The notes under the pieces: model-generated | What the model saw: only the letters and a program-made list of their open reading frames with translations | Told to the model about the DNA's origin: nothing | Database searches by the model: none | From: Acidovorax sp. SRB_14 | GTDB lineage: Bacteria > Pseudomonadota > Gammaproteobacteria > Burkholderiales > Burkholderiaceae_C | Direction: 5' to 3' | Assembly (NCBI RefSeq): GCF_012932145.1 | Contig: NZ_MWOK01000002.1 | Span: forward strand, 186,001-250,000 | Length of the DNA: 64,000 nt | Program-made: the position numbers and the translations under genes | In this document: positions 10,088 through 20,200 of the stretch, one piece after another | How the letters are laid out: the number at the start of each line of letters is the position of its first letter | Numbering within the stretch: the stretch's first letter is position 1

Positions 10088-10146
10088 GCGCGCCGGCCAC
10101 GGGCCCAAAGGCACAATGCGGTTTTCGTCCCCAACCCGCACCGCCC

Positions 10147-11673
10147 ATGCACCGCATCACGCCCGGCCACGCGCGCCCGCTATTTGGCACGGCCGCCACG
10201 CAGCGCATCGAACGCCTGTGCGCCACCCCGCTGCCCGCACACACGCTGATGCAGCGCGCGGGCCTCGCCGTGGCGCACCTGGCACGGGCGCTGGCGCCGC
10301 ACGCGCGCACGGTCTGGATCGCCTGCGGCCCGGGCAACAACGGGGGCGACGGCCTGGAAGCCGCCATCCACCTGCACCGGCACGGGCTGCAGGTGGTGGT
10401 GACATGCTTGGGCACCCCTGAACGGGCCCCCGAAGACGCGCGGCAAGCGTGGCAGCGCGCACGCGCCGCCGGGGTGCCATTCAGCGACGGCGCGCCGGCG
10501 CAACTGGGCCAGAACGACCTGTGCATCGACGCCCTGCTCGGACTGGGCCTGGCGCCCGGCGACCGCCGCGCCGCGCCCGACCCGCAGAGCCCGCTGCTGA
10601 GCGTGCTGCGGCAACTGCGCCGCAGCGCAGCCCCGCTGCTGGCCGTGGACCTGCCGAGTGGCCTGCAGGCGGACACCGGCCAGTACGCCCCCGGGTTTGC
10701 TGCCGACACCCCACCGGATGCCGTGGCGCCGGCCGCGCGCCACACGCTGAGCCTGCTGACGCTCAAACCCGGGCTGTTCACCGGCGCGGGGCGCGATGCC
10801 GCAGGCACGGTCTGGTTCGACGACCTGGCCTGCGACCCCGGCGGGGAGCCCGCCAGCGCCTGGCTGGCCGGCCCGCCGCCCGCCGCGGCGCGCCCCCATG
10901 CCAGCCACAAAGGCAGCTACGGCGATGTGGCCGTGGTCGGCGGCGAGGGTCTGCAGGCCCGTGGCATGGGCATGTCGGGCGCAGCGCTGCTGGCGGGCCG
11001 CGCGGCACTGCACAGCGGCGCGGGCCGTGTGCTGCTGGCCCCGCTCGATGCCGGCAGACTGGAGCTCGATCCGCAGCAGCCCGAGCTGATGCTGCGCCAT
11101 TTCGGCGTGCTGCCCCTGGAGCACCTCACGGTGGTGTGCGGCTGCGGCGGCGGCGAAGCGGTGCGCGCCGTGCTGGCGCCGGTGCTGGCGCGCGCGCCGC
11201 GCCTGGTGCTGGACGCCGACGCGCTCAATGCGGTGGCCGCCGACACGGCGCTGCAGGAAGCGCTGGGCGCGCGCGCGCAGCGTGGCCAGAGCACGGTGCT
11301 CACCCCCCACCCCCTGGAAGCCGCACGCCTGCTGGGGCAGGAGACGGCCGAGGTGCAGGCGCACCGGCTGGCGGCGGCACAGCGGCTGGCCGAGCGCTTC
11401 GCCTGCGCCGTGGTGCTCAAGGGCTCGGGCACCGTGGTGGCCGCGCCCGGACGGGCGCCCCACATCAACCCCACCGGCAACGCGCGGCTGGCCACCGCGG
11501 GCACGGGCGACGTGCTGGCCGGCATGGTGGGCGCGGGCCTGGCCGGCGGTGCCAGCGCACCGCAGGCCGCCGTGGCCGCCGTGTTCGCGCATGGGCTCGC
11601 CGCCGACCAGTGGCCCGCAGAGCAGGCCCTGACCGCCAGCCGGCTGGCGGTCCATGGCATGGGATTTGAATAA
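10147..11673 (+). CDS. nnr: Bifunctional NAD(P)H-hydrate epimerase / ADP-dependent dehydratase
   Basis: Metabolite-repair enzyme that epimerises and dehydrates damaged NAD(P)HX. 508 residues, two domains. The N-terminal epimerase domain has GPGNNGGDG at residues 61-69 and an Asp-rich CIDALLGLG. The C-terminal ribokinase-like dehydratase starts at HKGSYGDVAVVGG near 255 and contains TPHPLEAARLL and NPTGNARLATAGTGDVLAG. ATG 10147 was chosen because both domains are complete from there; the frame is open much further upstream but that overlaps dadA. The tail overlaps repeat copy C. Confidence 0.93.
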   Translation: MHRITPGHARPLFGTAATQRIERLCATPLPAHTLMQRAGLAVAHLARALAPHARTVWIACGPGNNGGDGLEAAIHLHRHGLQVVVTCLGTPERAPEDARQAWQRARAAGVPFSDGAPAQLGQNDLCIDALLGLGLAPGDRRAAPDPQSPLLSVLRQLRRSAAPLLAVDLPSGLQADTGQYAPGFAADTPPDAVAPAARHTLSLLTLKPGLFTGAGRDAAGTVWFDDLACDPGGEPASAWLAGPPPAAARPHASHKGSYGDVAVVGGEGLQARGMGMSGAALLAGRAALHSGAGRVLLAPLDAGRLELDPQQPELMLRHFGVLPLEHLTVVCGCGGGEAVRAVLAPVLARAPRLVLDADALNAVAADTALQEALGARAQRGQSTVLTPHPLEAARLLGQETAEVQAHRLAAAQRLAERFACAVVLKGSGTVVAAPGRAPHINPTGNARLATAGTGDVLAGMVGAGLAGGASAPQAAVAAVFAHGLAADQWPAEQALTASRLAVHGMGFE

Positions 11674-11722
11674 AAAAGGCCTCTAACGCTTTCTGGTAAA
11701 GCGCTGGCAGCTATATTTTATG
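11670..11722 (-). repeat. Dispersed palindromic repeat, copy C
   Basis: On the minus strand: ATATAGCTGCCAGCGCTTT, a short spacer, then AAGCGTTAGAGGCC. It lies between the convergent nnr and rnr genes; its right end includes the TAA of nnr. Confidence 0.8.
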
Positions 11723-11801
11723 TAGCACACCCATCGGAAGCCCGTGCCGGCGGCGCAGCCCCGGCACGCGGCGGGCGCGGCGCCGCCATCGCCACGCCAC
11801 C

Positions 11802-14138
11802 TCAGGAGCGCGTGCCGCGCCCTTTGCCCTTCGCCCCCTTGGCGGGCCTGTCCCCGTCGCCGGCCTGGGCCGCCTTGGTGAGCAACGCCGCCTTCTGAGT
11901 GGAAGGCTTGCCGGGCTTGCGGTAGACCTCCGGCTCCTCCAACTCCAGGTGCTCGGGGACGGCAGGCGAGGCCGGCGCTTCCGGCGCCGCTGCATGGTGC
12001 CGCTCCCCCTTGCCTGCGCCGCGCCCGCCGAAGCGGTCCTTGGACGACCGCGGGGACACGACCTCGCCGTCGGTCACCAGGCGGAAGTCGATGCGCCGCC
12101 CGTCCAGATCGACGCGGCTGACCTGCACCCGCACCCGCGTGCCGATGGCATAGCGCGTGCCGCTGCGCTCACCGCGCAGCTCCTGGCGGGCTTCATCGAA
12201 CTTGAAGTACTCGCCGCCCAGCTCGGTGATGTGCACCAGGCCTTCGACGTACATCGCGTCCAGCGTCACAAACACACCGAAGCTCGTGGCCGAGCTGACC
12301 ACGCCGCTGTACTCCTCGCCCAGGTGCTCGCGCATGTACTTGCACTTGAGCCAGGCTTCCACGTCGCGGCTGGCCTCGTCGGCGCGGCGCTCGTTGGCGC
12401 TACAGTGCAGGCCGGCGGCCTCCCAGGCCTGGGTTTCGACCAGCGCGGCGCCGGTTTCCTTCTTGCGCGGCTTCTCGCCGGGCGCCGTGGGCGGCGCCAC
12501 GCGGGCCGCCAGGCGCTTGGCCAGCTTGGCGTGCGCCTCACCCGGCGTGGGCAAGGCCGGCAGGCGGTACTTGGTGTTGCCGAGGATGGCCCTGATGACG
12601 CGGTGCACCAGCAGATCCGGGTAGCGCCGGATGGGGCTGGTGAAGTGCGTATAGGCCTCGAATGCCAGGCCGAAGTGGCCGCTGTTGGCCGGCGTGTAGA
12701 TCGCCTGTTGCATGGAGCGAAGCAGCATGGTGTGGATCTGCTGCGCGTCAGGCCGCTCCTTGGTGGCCTCGGCGATGGCCTGGAACTCGGCCGGGCGCGG
12801 GTTGTCGCCGATCGTCATGCCCACGGCCATGGCCTTGAGGTAGTTGCGCAGGATGTCCTGCTTTTCCGGCGTGGGGCCTTCGTGCACGCGGTACAGGCCG
12901 TGCTGCTTGCCTTGCGCGATGAAGTCGGCGCTGCAGACGTTGGCGGCCAGCATGGCCTCTTCGATGAGCTTGTGCGCATCGTTGCGCGTGCGCGGAACGA
13001 TCTTTTCGATGCGGCCGTTCTCGTCGCAGACGATCTGCGTCTCGGTGGTCTCGAAGTCCACCGCGCCGCGCTCGCGCCGCGCGATCAGCAGGGCGCGGTA
13101 CACGTCGTGCAGGTTCAGCAGGTCGGGCACGCGCTCCTTGCGCTTGGCGGCCTCGGGGCCGCGCGTGTTGGCCAGAATGGCCGCCACCTCGGTGTAGGTC
13201 ATGCGCGCATGGCTGAACATCACGGCCGGGTAGAACTGGTAGGCGTGCACCTCGCCTTTGGCGTTGACCAGCATGTCGCAGACCATGCACAGGCGCTCGA
13301 CATCGGGGTTGAGCGAACACAGCCCGTTGGAGAGCTTCTCGGGCAGCATGGGAATCACGCGGCGCGGGAAGTACACGCTGGTGGCGCGCTCGTAGGCGTC
13401 GATGTCGATGGCGCTGCCGGTTTGCACATAGTGGCTCACGTCGGCAATGGCCACCAGCAGGCGCCAGCCCTTGCCGCGCCCGACCTTGGCGGGCTCGCAG
13501 TAGACGGCATCGTCGAAGTCGCGCGCGTCTTCGCCGTCGATGGTCACCAGCGGCACATCGGTCAGGTCTACGCGCTGGCGCTTGTCCTGCACGCGCACCT
13601 TGTCCGGCAAAGCCGAGGCCTCGGCCAGGCAGGCCTCGGAAAATTCGTGCGGCACGCCGTACTTGCGCACCGCGATCTCGATCTCCATGCCGGGGTCGTC
13701 GACCTCGCCGAGCACTTCGGTGATGCGCCCCACGGGCTGGCCAAACAGCGCGGGCGGCTCGGTGAGTTCCACCACCACCACTTGGCCCGGCTTGGCCATG
13801 GCCAGCGCGCCCGATGGGATCAGCACATCCTGGCCGTAGCGCTTGTCTTCGGGCGCGACCAGCCAGACGCCGCTTTCCTGCAGCAGGCGGCCGATGATGG
13901 GCTGCGGCGGGCGCTCGATGATCTCGACCACACGGCCTTCGGGCCGGCCACGCCGGTCCTGGCGGACGATGCGCACGCGCACACGGTCCTTGTGGAGCAC
14001 GGCACGCATCTCGTTGGGAGGCAGGAAAATGTCGACTTGGCCGTCGTCGCGGATCAGATACCCGTGGCCATCGCGGTGCCCCTGCACACTGCCTTCAATT
14101 TCGTCCGAAGAATGCGCAGGACTTGTGCTGGAATTCAT
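11802..14138 (-). CDS. rnr: Ribonuclease R
   Basis: Processive 3'-5' exoribonuclease that digests structured RNA. 778 residues. Order: N-terminal cold-shock-like RNA-binding domains (GHGYLIRDDGQVDIFLP near residue 25), catalytic RNB domain with DGEDARDFDDAVYCE near 250, S1 domain with FGVFVTLDAMYVEGLVHI near 630, then a Lys/Arg-rich tail of about 80 residues typical of RNase R. ATG 14138 was chosen because conserved sequence begins there. No Shine-Dalgarno precedes it, and a TATAGT box ends only 6 nt upstream, so the mRNA may be leaderless. Confidence 0.95.
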   Translation of the reverse strand: MNSSTSPAHSSDEIEGSVQGHRDGHGYLIRDDGQVDIFLPPNEMRAVLHKDRVRVRIVRQDRRGRPEGRVVEIIERPPQPIIGRLLQESGVWLVAPEDKRYGQDVLIPSGALAMAKPGQVVVVELTEPPALFGQPVGRITEVLGEVDDPGMEIEIAVRKYGVPHEFSEACLAEASALPDKVRVQDKRQRVDLTDVPLVTIDGEDARDFDDAVYCEPAKVGRGKGWRLLVAIADVSHYVQTGSAIDIDAYERATSVYFPRRVIPMLPEKLSNGLCSLNPDVERLCMVCDMLVNAKGEVHAYQFYPAVMFSHARMTYTEVAAILANTRGPEAAKRKERVPDLLNLHDVYRALLIARRERGAVDFETTETQIVCDENGRIEKIVPRTRNDAHKLIEEAMLAANVCSADFIAQGKQHGLYRVHEGPTPEKQDILRNYLKAMAVGMTIGDNPRPAEFQAIAEATKERPDAQQIHTMLLRSMQQAIYTPANSGHFGLAFEAYTHFTSPIRRYPDLLVHRVIRAILGNTKYRLPALPTPGEAHAKLAKRLAARVAPPTAPGEKPRKKETGAALVETQAWEAAGLHCSANERRADEASRDVEAWLKCKYMREHLGEEYSGVVSSATSFGVFVTLDAMYVEGLVHITELGGEYFKFDEARQELRGERSGTRYAIGTRVRVQVSRVDLDGRRIDFRLVTDGEVVSPRSSKDRFGGRGAGKGERHHAAAPEAPASPAVPEHLELEEPEVYRKPGKPSTQKAALLTKAAQAGDGDRPAKGAKGKGRGTRS

Positions 14139-14154
14139 TTTTTTACTATACAAT
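14123..14154 (+). promoter_or_regulatory. Promoter of tRNA-Leu, overlapping the rnr start
   Basis: TTGTGC at 14123-14128 and TATACA at 14147-14152, 18 bp apart, point at the tRNA 20 bp further on. The -35 element lies inside the first codons of the divergent rnr gene. On the opposite strand the same A/T block reads TATAGT (14150-14145), a possible -10 box for rnr. Confidence 0.6.
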
Positions 14155-14172
14155 CTTAGACTTTCCTGAAAT

Positions 14173-14257
<85 letters not shown>

Positions 14258-14265
14258 AAACACTG

Positions 14266-14296
14266 AAAAGCCGTTGCACATGCAACGGCTTTTTTG
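14266..14296 (+). terminator. Intrinsic terminator after tRNA-Leu
   Basis: Perfect 10-bp inverted repeat AGCCGTTGCA / TGCAACGGCT with a minimal loop, followed by a T-run. Confidence 0.9.
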
Positions 14297-14397
14297 CTTT
14301 CTGGTCCGTGCCCCCCTCAAAACCCCGGGGCACGCTCGACAGGCATGCCAAGCGCTCCCAGGGAACGCACGCCCGCTCACGCGGGCCTGCGGCTGTG

Positions 14398-17139
14398 TCA
14401 CTGCTTGCGCAGCAGCGCCTTCAACACGTTTTGCAGACGGCGCGCGCTGGCGGCGTCGCTCGCACTGGCAAATACCGTGGCCGCGTCCTGGCCCCAGGTT
14501 TCGGTGGGGGCCGGGTCGTTGCGGCGCGTGAGCAGCTGCAGCTGCAGCATGCGGCGCGCCGACAGGTGCTCGGCCGGCGTCGGCGCTTCCGCAGCGATTT
14601 CCAGCCGCAGCAGCGCTTGCGAGGCGTCGCCCGCAGGCGCCTTGCCCAGCGCCTGCGTCCAGGCGCCCCGCACGGCGGGCGTCACGCGGCCACCGATTTC
14701 CTGCACCGAAGGCAGCAACGCGGCATCGCGCTTTTCCCAGGCGGTGAGCAGCTGCGTCAGCGCCTCGCCATGGGCCTGGGCAGCGAGCTTCTTGAGTGCC
14801 TGCTGCGCATGCTCCATGGCATCGCGCTGGGCCCGGAATGCCGCATCACCAAGGCGCGGGCCACGGTCTTCGTAGGCCGGGCGGTCGCCAAAGCGGCCGC
14901 TGCGCATATCGTCGCGCGGACCGCGCGCGTCGGGCCGGCCGGCATCGCGGCCCGCACGGGCGTCGCGCCGGTCGCCGGGACGGCCACCACGGCCCAGCGC
15001 TGTCGGAGCCTCCTTGCGCATACCGGGGCGGTCGTCGCCCCGCACCGCCACGACCGGACGTGCCAGAGGCTTGAGCGCAGGCGCAGGTGCCGCGCCCTCC
15101 GCCGAGGCCTCGGCACCGGATTCGGCGTCGGGTGCGGATTCCACTTCGGTTTCGATAGCTGCCTGCGCTTCACTGGCGGGCGCTGGTGTCTGATTCGGCT
15201 TGGATTTCTCCTTCGCATCGGCTTCTGCCCGCTCCTGCGCCTGGCCGCGCAGAGCGGCCTCAAGCGCCGCCATCGCAGCGCGAATCTGCTGGACATCGCC
15301 CGTGGCGTTGGCCGCGTCGAGCGCCTTGGCCGCATCAAGCACGGCGCGGTCGCGCGCCGCGGGTTCGCCCGCGCCCTTCTCGCGCTCGGCGGTCTTGCGG
15401 TTGAAGGCCTCGTCGATGGGCTTGCGGAAGGCATCCCAGAGCTTTTGCTCGTGCTTGCGGTCCAGCGGCACGCCTTGCGCCTCGGCCTGCCAGCGCTGCT
15501 GCAGGGCCTTAATGGCGTCGATGCGCAGCGTGGGTGCGGCGCCCAGCGCGCCGGCCTCTTCGATCATGGCGTGGCGGCGGGCCAGGCTGTCCTTTTGCGC
15601 GGCTTCGAGCGGCGCGGCGGCGGCGGCAATGGCCTGCTTCCACAGCGGCTGCAGCTCGGCAAAGATTTTTTCGCCGACATGGCCGCCGGCGCGCCAGCGG
15701 TCGCCAAACTGGTGCAGGGCCCGGTTGACGGCCTTCCAGTCGCCCGAGGCGGCCGGGGTCTCGGCCCAGGCCTTGACCTCGTCGATCAGTGCCATGCGCT
15801 GCGCCTTGTGCTCGGCGGCGTCGGTGCGCACCTTGTCGAGCCAGGCTTCCACGACCTTGTGCGCGGCATTGCAGGCTTCATCGAATTTCTTCCACAGGCC
15901 ATGGTTGGGCGTACCGCCCTGGTCGGCCTGCTTCCATTGCTCGCGCAGCTGGCGCAGCGTTTCCTGCATCTTGCGCCCGCCAAGCGACTGGCCCTCAGGG
16001 CGCTTGAGCAGGGCCTCGGCCTTGGCCACCAACTCCTCGCGCACCTGGTCCGCGCTCCAGCGCTGCCAGCCTTCGAGCTCACCGGCCGCCACCAGCGCGG
16101 CATGCACCTGTTGTTCGAGCGCTGCGTCGATGTGCCGGCCATGCTCCTTGAGCACGCCGCGCAGCGCCGCCGCCGCGCCCACGCTGGCCTTGCCATGGCC
16201 TTCGGCCGTTTCCTGCTCCAGCTTGGCCAGCGCGTCGCGCACGGCTTGCCCGGCCTTGGCAACCACGGCCGGGTCGGCCTTGGGTTTGGGCGCACGGGCC
16301 GGGCGTTCGACCGCAGCGGGCGCTTCGACAGGCACGCCGCGGGCGATGCGCAGTTCATCGGCCCACACGGGCACAGGCGGCAGCGCGGCCTGGGCGTCTT
16401 CTGCCGCCGCCACGGCCTGGGCCACGGCGGGCTGGAAGGCATCCCAGACCACGAGCAGCTGCGTGCGCGACGCATCGAGCAGCGGCGGAAAGCGCGCTTC
16501 CACGCTGGCCCAGCTGGGATCGCCCGAGAGGGCCTCGGCCTGGTCTTGCCAGTGCTGCACGTCGGCGCGCAGCACCTCCAGCGCTGCCTGCGCATCGCGC
16601 CAGGACTTGGTCGACAGCACTTCGATGCGCTGGGCCAGCAGCACGGCGGCCTCGCGCTGCACCTGCACTCGGTGCTGGAGGTCTTCGATCACCTTGACGC
16701 GGTCGGCCAGCTGCACCTTGAGCAGCGACAGCGGCTCGCGCGACAGCGGTGCACCGGCTTTGGCCGCATCGCGCTGCCAGGCCAGGGCGTCGGCAATGTT
16801 GAGCTTGGAGGCGGCCAGCAGTGCCTGGGCCTTGTCGGCCCATTCGGCCGCGATGGCTTCCTGGTTCTTGGCGCGGCGCAATTCGTCGATGCGCTCGCGC
16901 ACCGCGCGGGCCGCGCCCTTGTCGCGGCCGCTGAGCTCCTTGAACACTTCCTGCAACTGCTCAGGCGCGGGCTGCGTGGTGAGCCATTCGCGGATGCGCG
17001 AGGCGCGCTCACCCGACGTGGCGGCCGAAAAGGCGCCACCGGTCAGCGCGTCGAGCGGGTGCGCTTCGGGAGTTTTGGCGGGGGCCGGATGGGTTTCGGG
17101 TGCGTCGGACATTGTGTTGCGGGAGAGAAAAGGAAACAT
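14398..17139 (-). CDS. Large DUF349-repeat protein
   Basis: 913 residues from the ATG at 17139 (MFPFLSRNTMSD); a second ATG at 17112 is possible and neither has a clear ribosome-binding site. The protein is rich in Ala, Glu, Lys and Arg, largely helical, with several DUF349-type units (for example LRQLREQWKQADQGG and LWKKFDEACNAAHKVVEAWL). A low-complexity linker with an Arg/Asp/Gly-rich stretch (RPGDRRDARAGRDAGRPDA) occupies roughly residues 650-770. Function unknown; DUF349 proteins are coiled-coil-like cytoplasmic proteins. The linker contains repeat copy D in frame. Confidence 0.85.
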   Translation of the reverse strand: MFPFLSRNTMSDAPETHPAPAKTPEAHPLDALTGGAFSAATSGERASRIREWLTTQPAPEQLQEVFKELSGRDKGAARAVRERIDELRRAKNQEAIAAEWADKAQALLAASKLNIADALAWQRDAAKAGAPLSREPLSLLKVQLADRVKVIEDLQHRVQVQREAAVLLAQRIEVLSTKSWRDAQAALEVLRADVQHWQDQAEALSGDPSWASVEARFPPLLDASRTQLLVVWDAFQPAVAQAVAAAEDAQAALPPVPVWADELRIARGVPVEAPAAVERPARAPKPKADPAVVAKAGQAVRDALAKLEQETAEGHGKASVGAAAALRGVLKEHGRHIDAALEQQVHAALVAAGELEGWQRWSADQVREELVAKAEALLKRPEGQSLGGRKMQETLRQLREQWKQADQGGTPNHGLWKKFDEACNAAHKVVEAWLDKVRTDAAEHKAQRMALIDEVKAWAETPAASGDWKAVNRALHQFGDRWRAGGHVGEKIFAELQPLWKQAIAAAAAPLEAAQKDSLARRHAMIEEAGALGAAPTLRIDAIKALQQRWQAEAQGVPLDRKHEQKLWDAFRKPIDEAFNRKTAEREKGAGEPAARDRAVLDAAKALDAANATGDVQQIRAAMAALEAALRGQAQERAEADAKEKSKPNQTPAPASEAQAAIETEVESAPDAESGAEASAEGAAPAPALKPLARPVVAVRGDDRPGMRKEAPTALGRGGRPGDRRDARAGRDAGRPDARGPRDDMRSGRFGDRPAYEDRGPRLGDAAFRAQRDAMEHAQQALKKLAAQAHGEALTQLLTAWEKRDAALLPSVQEIGGRVTPAVRGAWTQALGKAPAGDASQALLRLEIAAEAPTPAEHLSARRMLQLQLLTRRNDPAPTETWGQDAATVFASASDAASARRLQNVLKALLRKQ
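15148..15208 (+). repeat. Dispersed palindromic repeat, copy D (inside the DUF349 gene)
   Basis: TTTCGATAGCTGCCTGCGCTT, GGGCGCTGGTG and TGATTCGGCTTGGATTT align base for base in spacing with the intergenic copy at 60335. It encodes part of the disordered linker, antisense to the repeat. Confidence 0.65.
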
Positions 17140-17268
17140 GGATTCAGTCGGGAACGGACGCGCGGGAACAGCCCCGGGCGCGGCCACCATCGCTACGGAG
17201 ATTCAGCGTCTGGATGGTAGGCCAAACGGCTATTTTCGCTGGTATTTGATCTGTGCCTCTTCCCCACG

Positions 17269-20200
17269 TCAATGCAGGGCCAGAGTAAGCTCCGCACGGG
17301 GCGTCCACTGGGGTGTCGGGGGCAGCGTCTTGGCGGCGCCCAGGAACAGGCGATCAAGCGGCAACTGGCGCGAGGCCAGGTAGTCACGCACGGCCACGCC
17401 GCGCGCCAGCGCCAGTTCGCGCATGGCGTCGTCGGGCACGGCCATGCTGTCCAGAAGCATGGCCTCCATCTCGGCCTGCGGCAGGTCTTTGGCCATGCCG
17501 ACCAGGTTGCGCGGCTTGCGCATGTCGGCGCGGCGGTACAGCTCCTTGAGCAGGGCCGGGTACTCCTGCGGCTCCACGGCCGCCACCGTCTCTGCCGCCT
17601 GGCCCGTGCGCTGCGCGGCGCGGCGCTTTTGAGCCAGCAGGGCCTGCTGCAGGCGCTCGCGTTTCCAGGCATCGCGCTCCATCTCTGCACTGGCCTCGCC
17701 CACCACGGTCATGGTCAGAGACGGCCGGTCGGTCAGCGCGCGCGCCACCTTGTCGAGCGCCTGGCGCGCACTGTCGTCGAGGTGCGCGCTGCCCGGCGCG
17801 AAGGCGACCGCGCTCGGCGACTCGCCCCCGCCCAGGGCATGGGCGAGCAGCGAGAACGGCGCCGTCACCGCCTTCAGAATCAGGTTGCCGATGGCCTTGA
17901 AGATCACCGGCCCGAGGCGGAACGCCGGGTCGTTGAGTGAGCCACTGATCGGCAGGTCCAGGTCGATCACCCCATTGCGGTCGGCCAGCAGCGCCACGGC
18001 CAGCCGCACCGGCAGGCTGGCCGGCGCGCCTTCGACGGGTTCGCCAAAGGTGAGCTGGTTGAGCACCAGCTTGTTGCTGGCCGTGAGCTGGCCGTTGGGC
18101 AGGACCTGGTAAGCGACATCCATGCTGAGCTTGCCGCGCTCGATCCCATGGCCCGCATACTTGATGGTGTAGGGCGACAGCGGCGGCAGCTCCAGATCGC
18201 GCATGTGGCCCTGAATGTCCAGCGCCAAGGGGTCGACCAGAGGGTTGAGCTTGCCTACGATTTCCAGGGACGCCGTGCCCTCGGCGCGACCACGCAACTC
18301 CAGATCGGCCATCGCGGGAGCGCTGGTGCCGCTAGGCTTGACGGAAGAAAACGCACTGAGCTGGCCGCTGAGGTCGCTGAGATCGGCCGAATAGTTGGGC
18401 GTGATGAAATGGTCCACGAAATGGACCTGGCCGCCCGTGAGCTTGAGCGGGCCGATGCGAACCACCGGCTCCGCGCCCCGGCCGTCGGGTGCAGCGGCCG
18501 CAGCGCCGCGGGCAGACTCGGCCGAGCTCGGCTTCTTCACCAGGTCCTGCAGGTTCAAGCGTCCGTTTTCCTGCACGATGACGCGGGCGAAGAAGTCGCT
18601 CAGCGCGGTCTCGCGGACGTCCACCGTGGTCGGCCGCCCCGGCACCAGCGCCACCTGCAGGCCGCGCACGCTCAGCGACTTCCAATTCAACAGCTCGTCA
18701 TCGCCTGCCCCCAGGCCGCGCGCCGTGCTCGCTCTGGCCTCGGTCGCCGCCGCCGCCTGCGCCATGCGAACGCGCACCTCGTCGAGCGCGGCATCGCCCC
18801 GGACGGTGATGCGCGGGCCGGCGCCAGACTGGGCATAGTGCACCTGCCCCTTGAAGCTGCCGTCCGCACGGCGGATGGCCACATTGAGCGATTCGGCGAA
18901 ATAGGGCTCGAACGCATGCAGCGGCACATGGGTGGCCAGCACCCTGCCCTGCGCGGTCAGCGGAGCCAGACCGAGCGTACCCTCGTACTCCACACGGCCC
19001 GGATCGGCGCGCCCCGCGCCCAAGCGCGCCGACAGGCGCAGCGCCGACGGCGGTGCGGACTGCGCCAGCGGGGCAAAGTCCTTCAGCCGCATCTGCAGCG
19101 AAGACAGCTGGAACGCCACGGGCGTGGCCTGCGCTGCATCGCGAAACGCCAGCGCACCGCCGTCCACCGACACATCGGCCAGTTGCACACTCCACGGCGC
19201 GCCCTGCACCGCAGCTGTCTGCGGGTGGCGCGCGCCCTGGGCGGCCGGGTGCGCCGCCTGCCAGTGCTCTAACATCCAGCGGTGGTCGGCACCGCGCTCC
19301 AGCCGCAGACGCGGTTGCGTCAGCGCGAGCTGGCCCACGCGCACCGTGCGCCGTGCCACGTCCACCTGGGCATCGGCGATCTGGAGCCGTGGGAATTCGG
19401 CCAGCGAATCCTTTGCGCGCATCGCCATGCCCGCAGGCAGCGGGCCGCCAGCGGCACAACTGGAACGCGGCGCACAGGCAAGCGCCACGCCGTCGAGCGT
19501 CAGCCGGGCCACATGCGCGACCACCGCCGGGCCATTCCAGGCCACGCCCAAGTCCGCATCGAGCGCACCCTGCAGGCGCGGCGCCATCCACTGGCCCAGA
19601 TAAGGCGCCGCCAAAGCGAGCGGCAGCGCACGCACCGAGGCTGCCACCTTGGCCTGCCGATCTGTCGCCTCGCCTTCGAACACCACGCGCGCATCCGTTG
19701 GCCCGGCGCCGCCTTCCGCCACCTGCGTCTGGCCAGAAAACCGCAGTGGCTTGGACCAGGGCAGCGCCACGGACGACACATCCAGCTCCAGACCCCGCAA
19801 CGCGACCTTGGCCGGTGCAGGCAGGCTGTCGTCCTGCCAATCCACCTGCGCACCCCGCACGGCCAGGCGCGCCACGGCCAATTGCCAGCCAGCAGCGCCA
19901 GCCCCGGAGTCGGCCTGCGCGGGGGTGACGCTGGCCACCGCGGATGGCGGATTTGCAGCGTGCGCTCCACCCCAGTCCAGGTTGATCTTCCCGGCGCGGT
20001 CCTTGCGCACCGCCAGGCGCGGCGCATCGAGCTGCACGGCGCCGATGCGTGCGATGCGTGCGAGCGGCTGCAGGTCGGTCACATCCACCGCCAAGGCATC
20101 GAAGGACAGCAGTTCGTGCTGCAGCGTGTCGGTCACACGGACCTTGCGTGCCTGCAGGCGGCCCCCCAGCTTGACCACCGCGCTCGGGGCATGGACGAAA

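Noticed and set aside
14308-17220. 970-codon plus frame opposite the DUF349 gene
   Set aside because: The minus-strand product shows family motifs and normal composition; this one does not.
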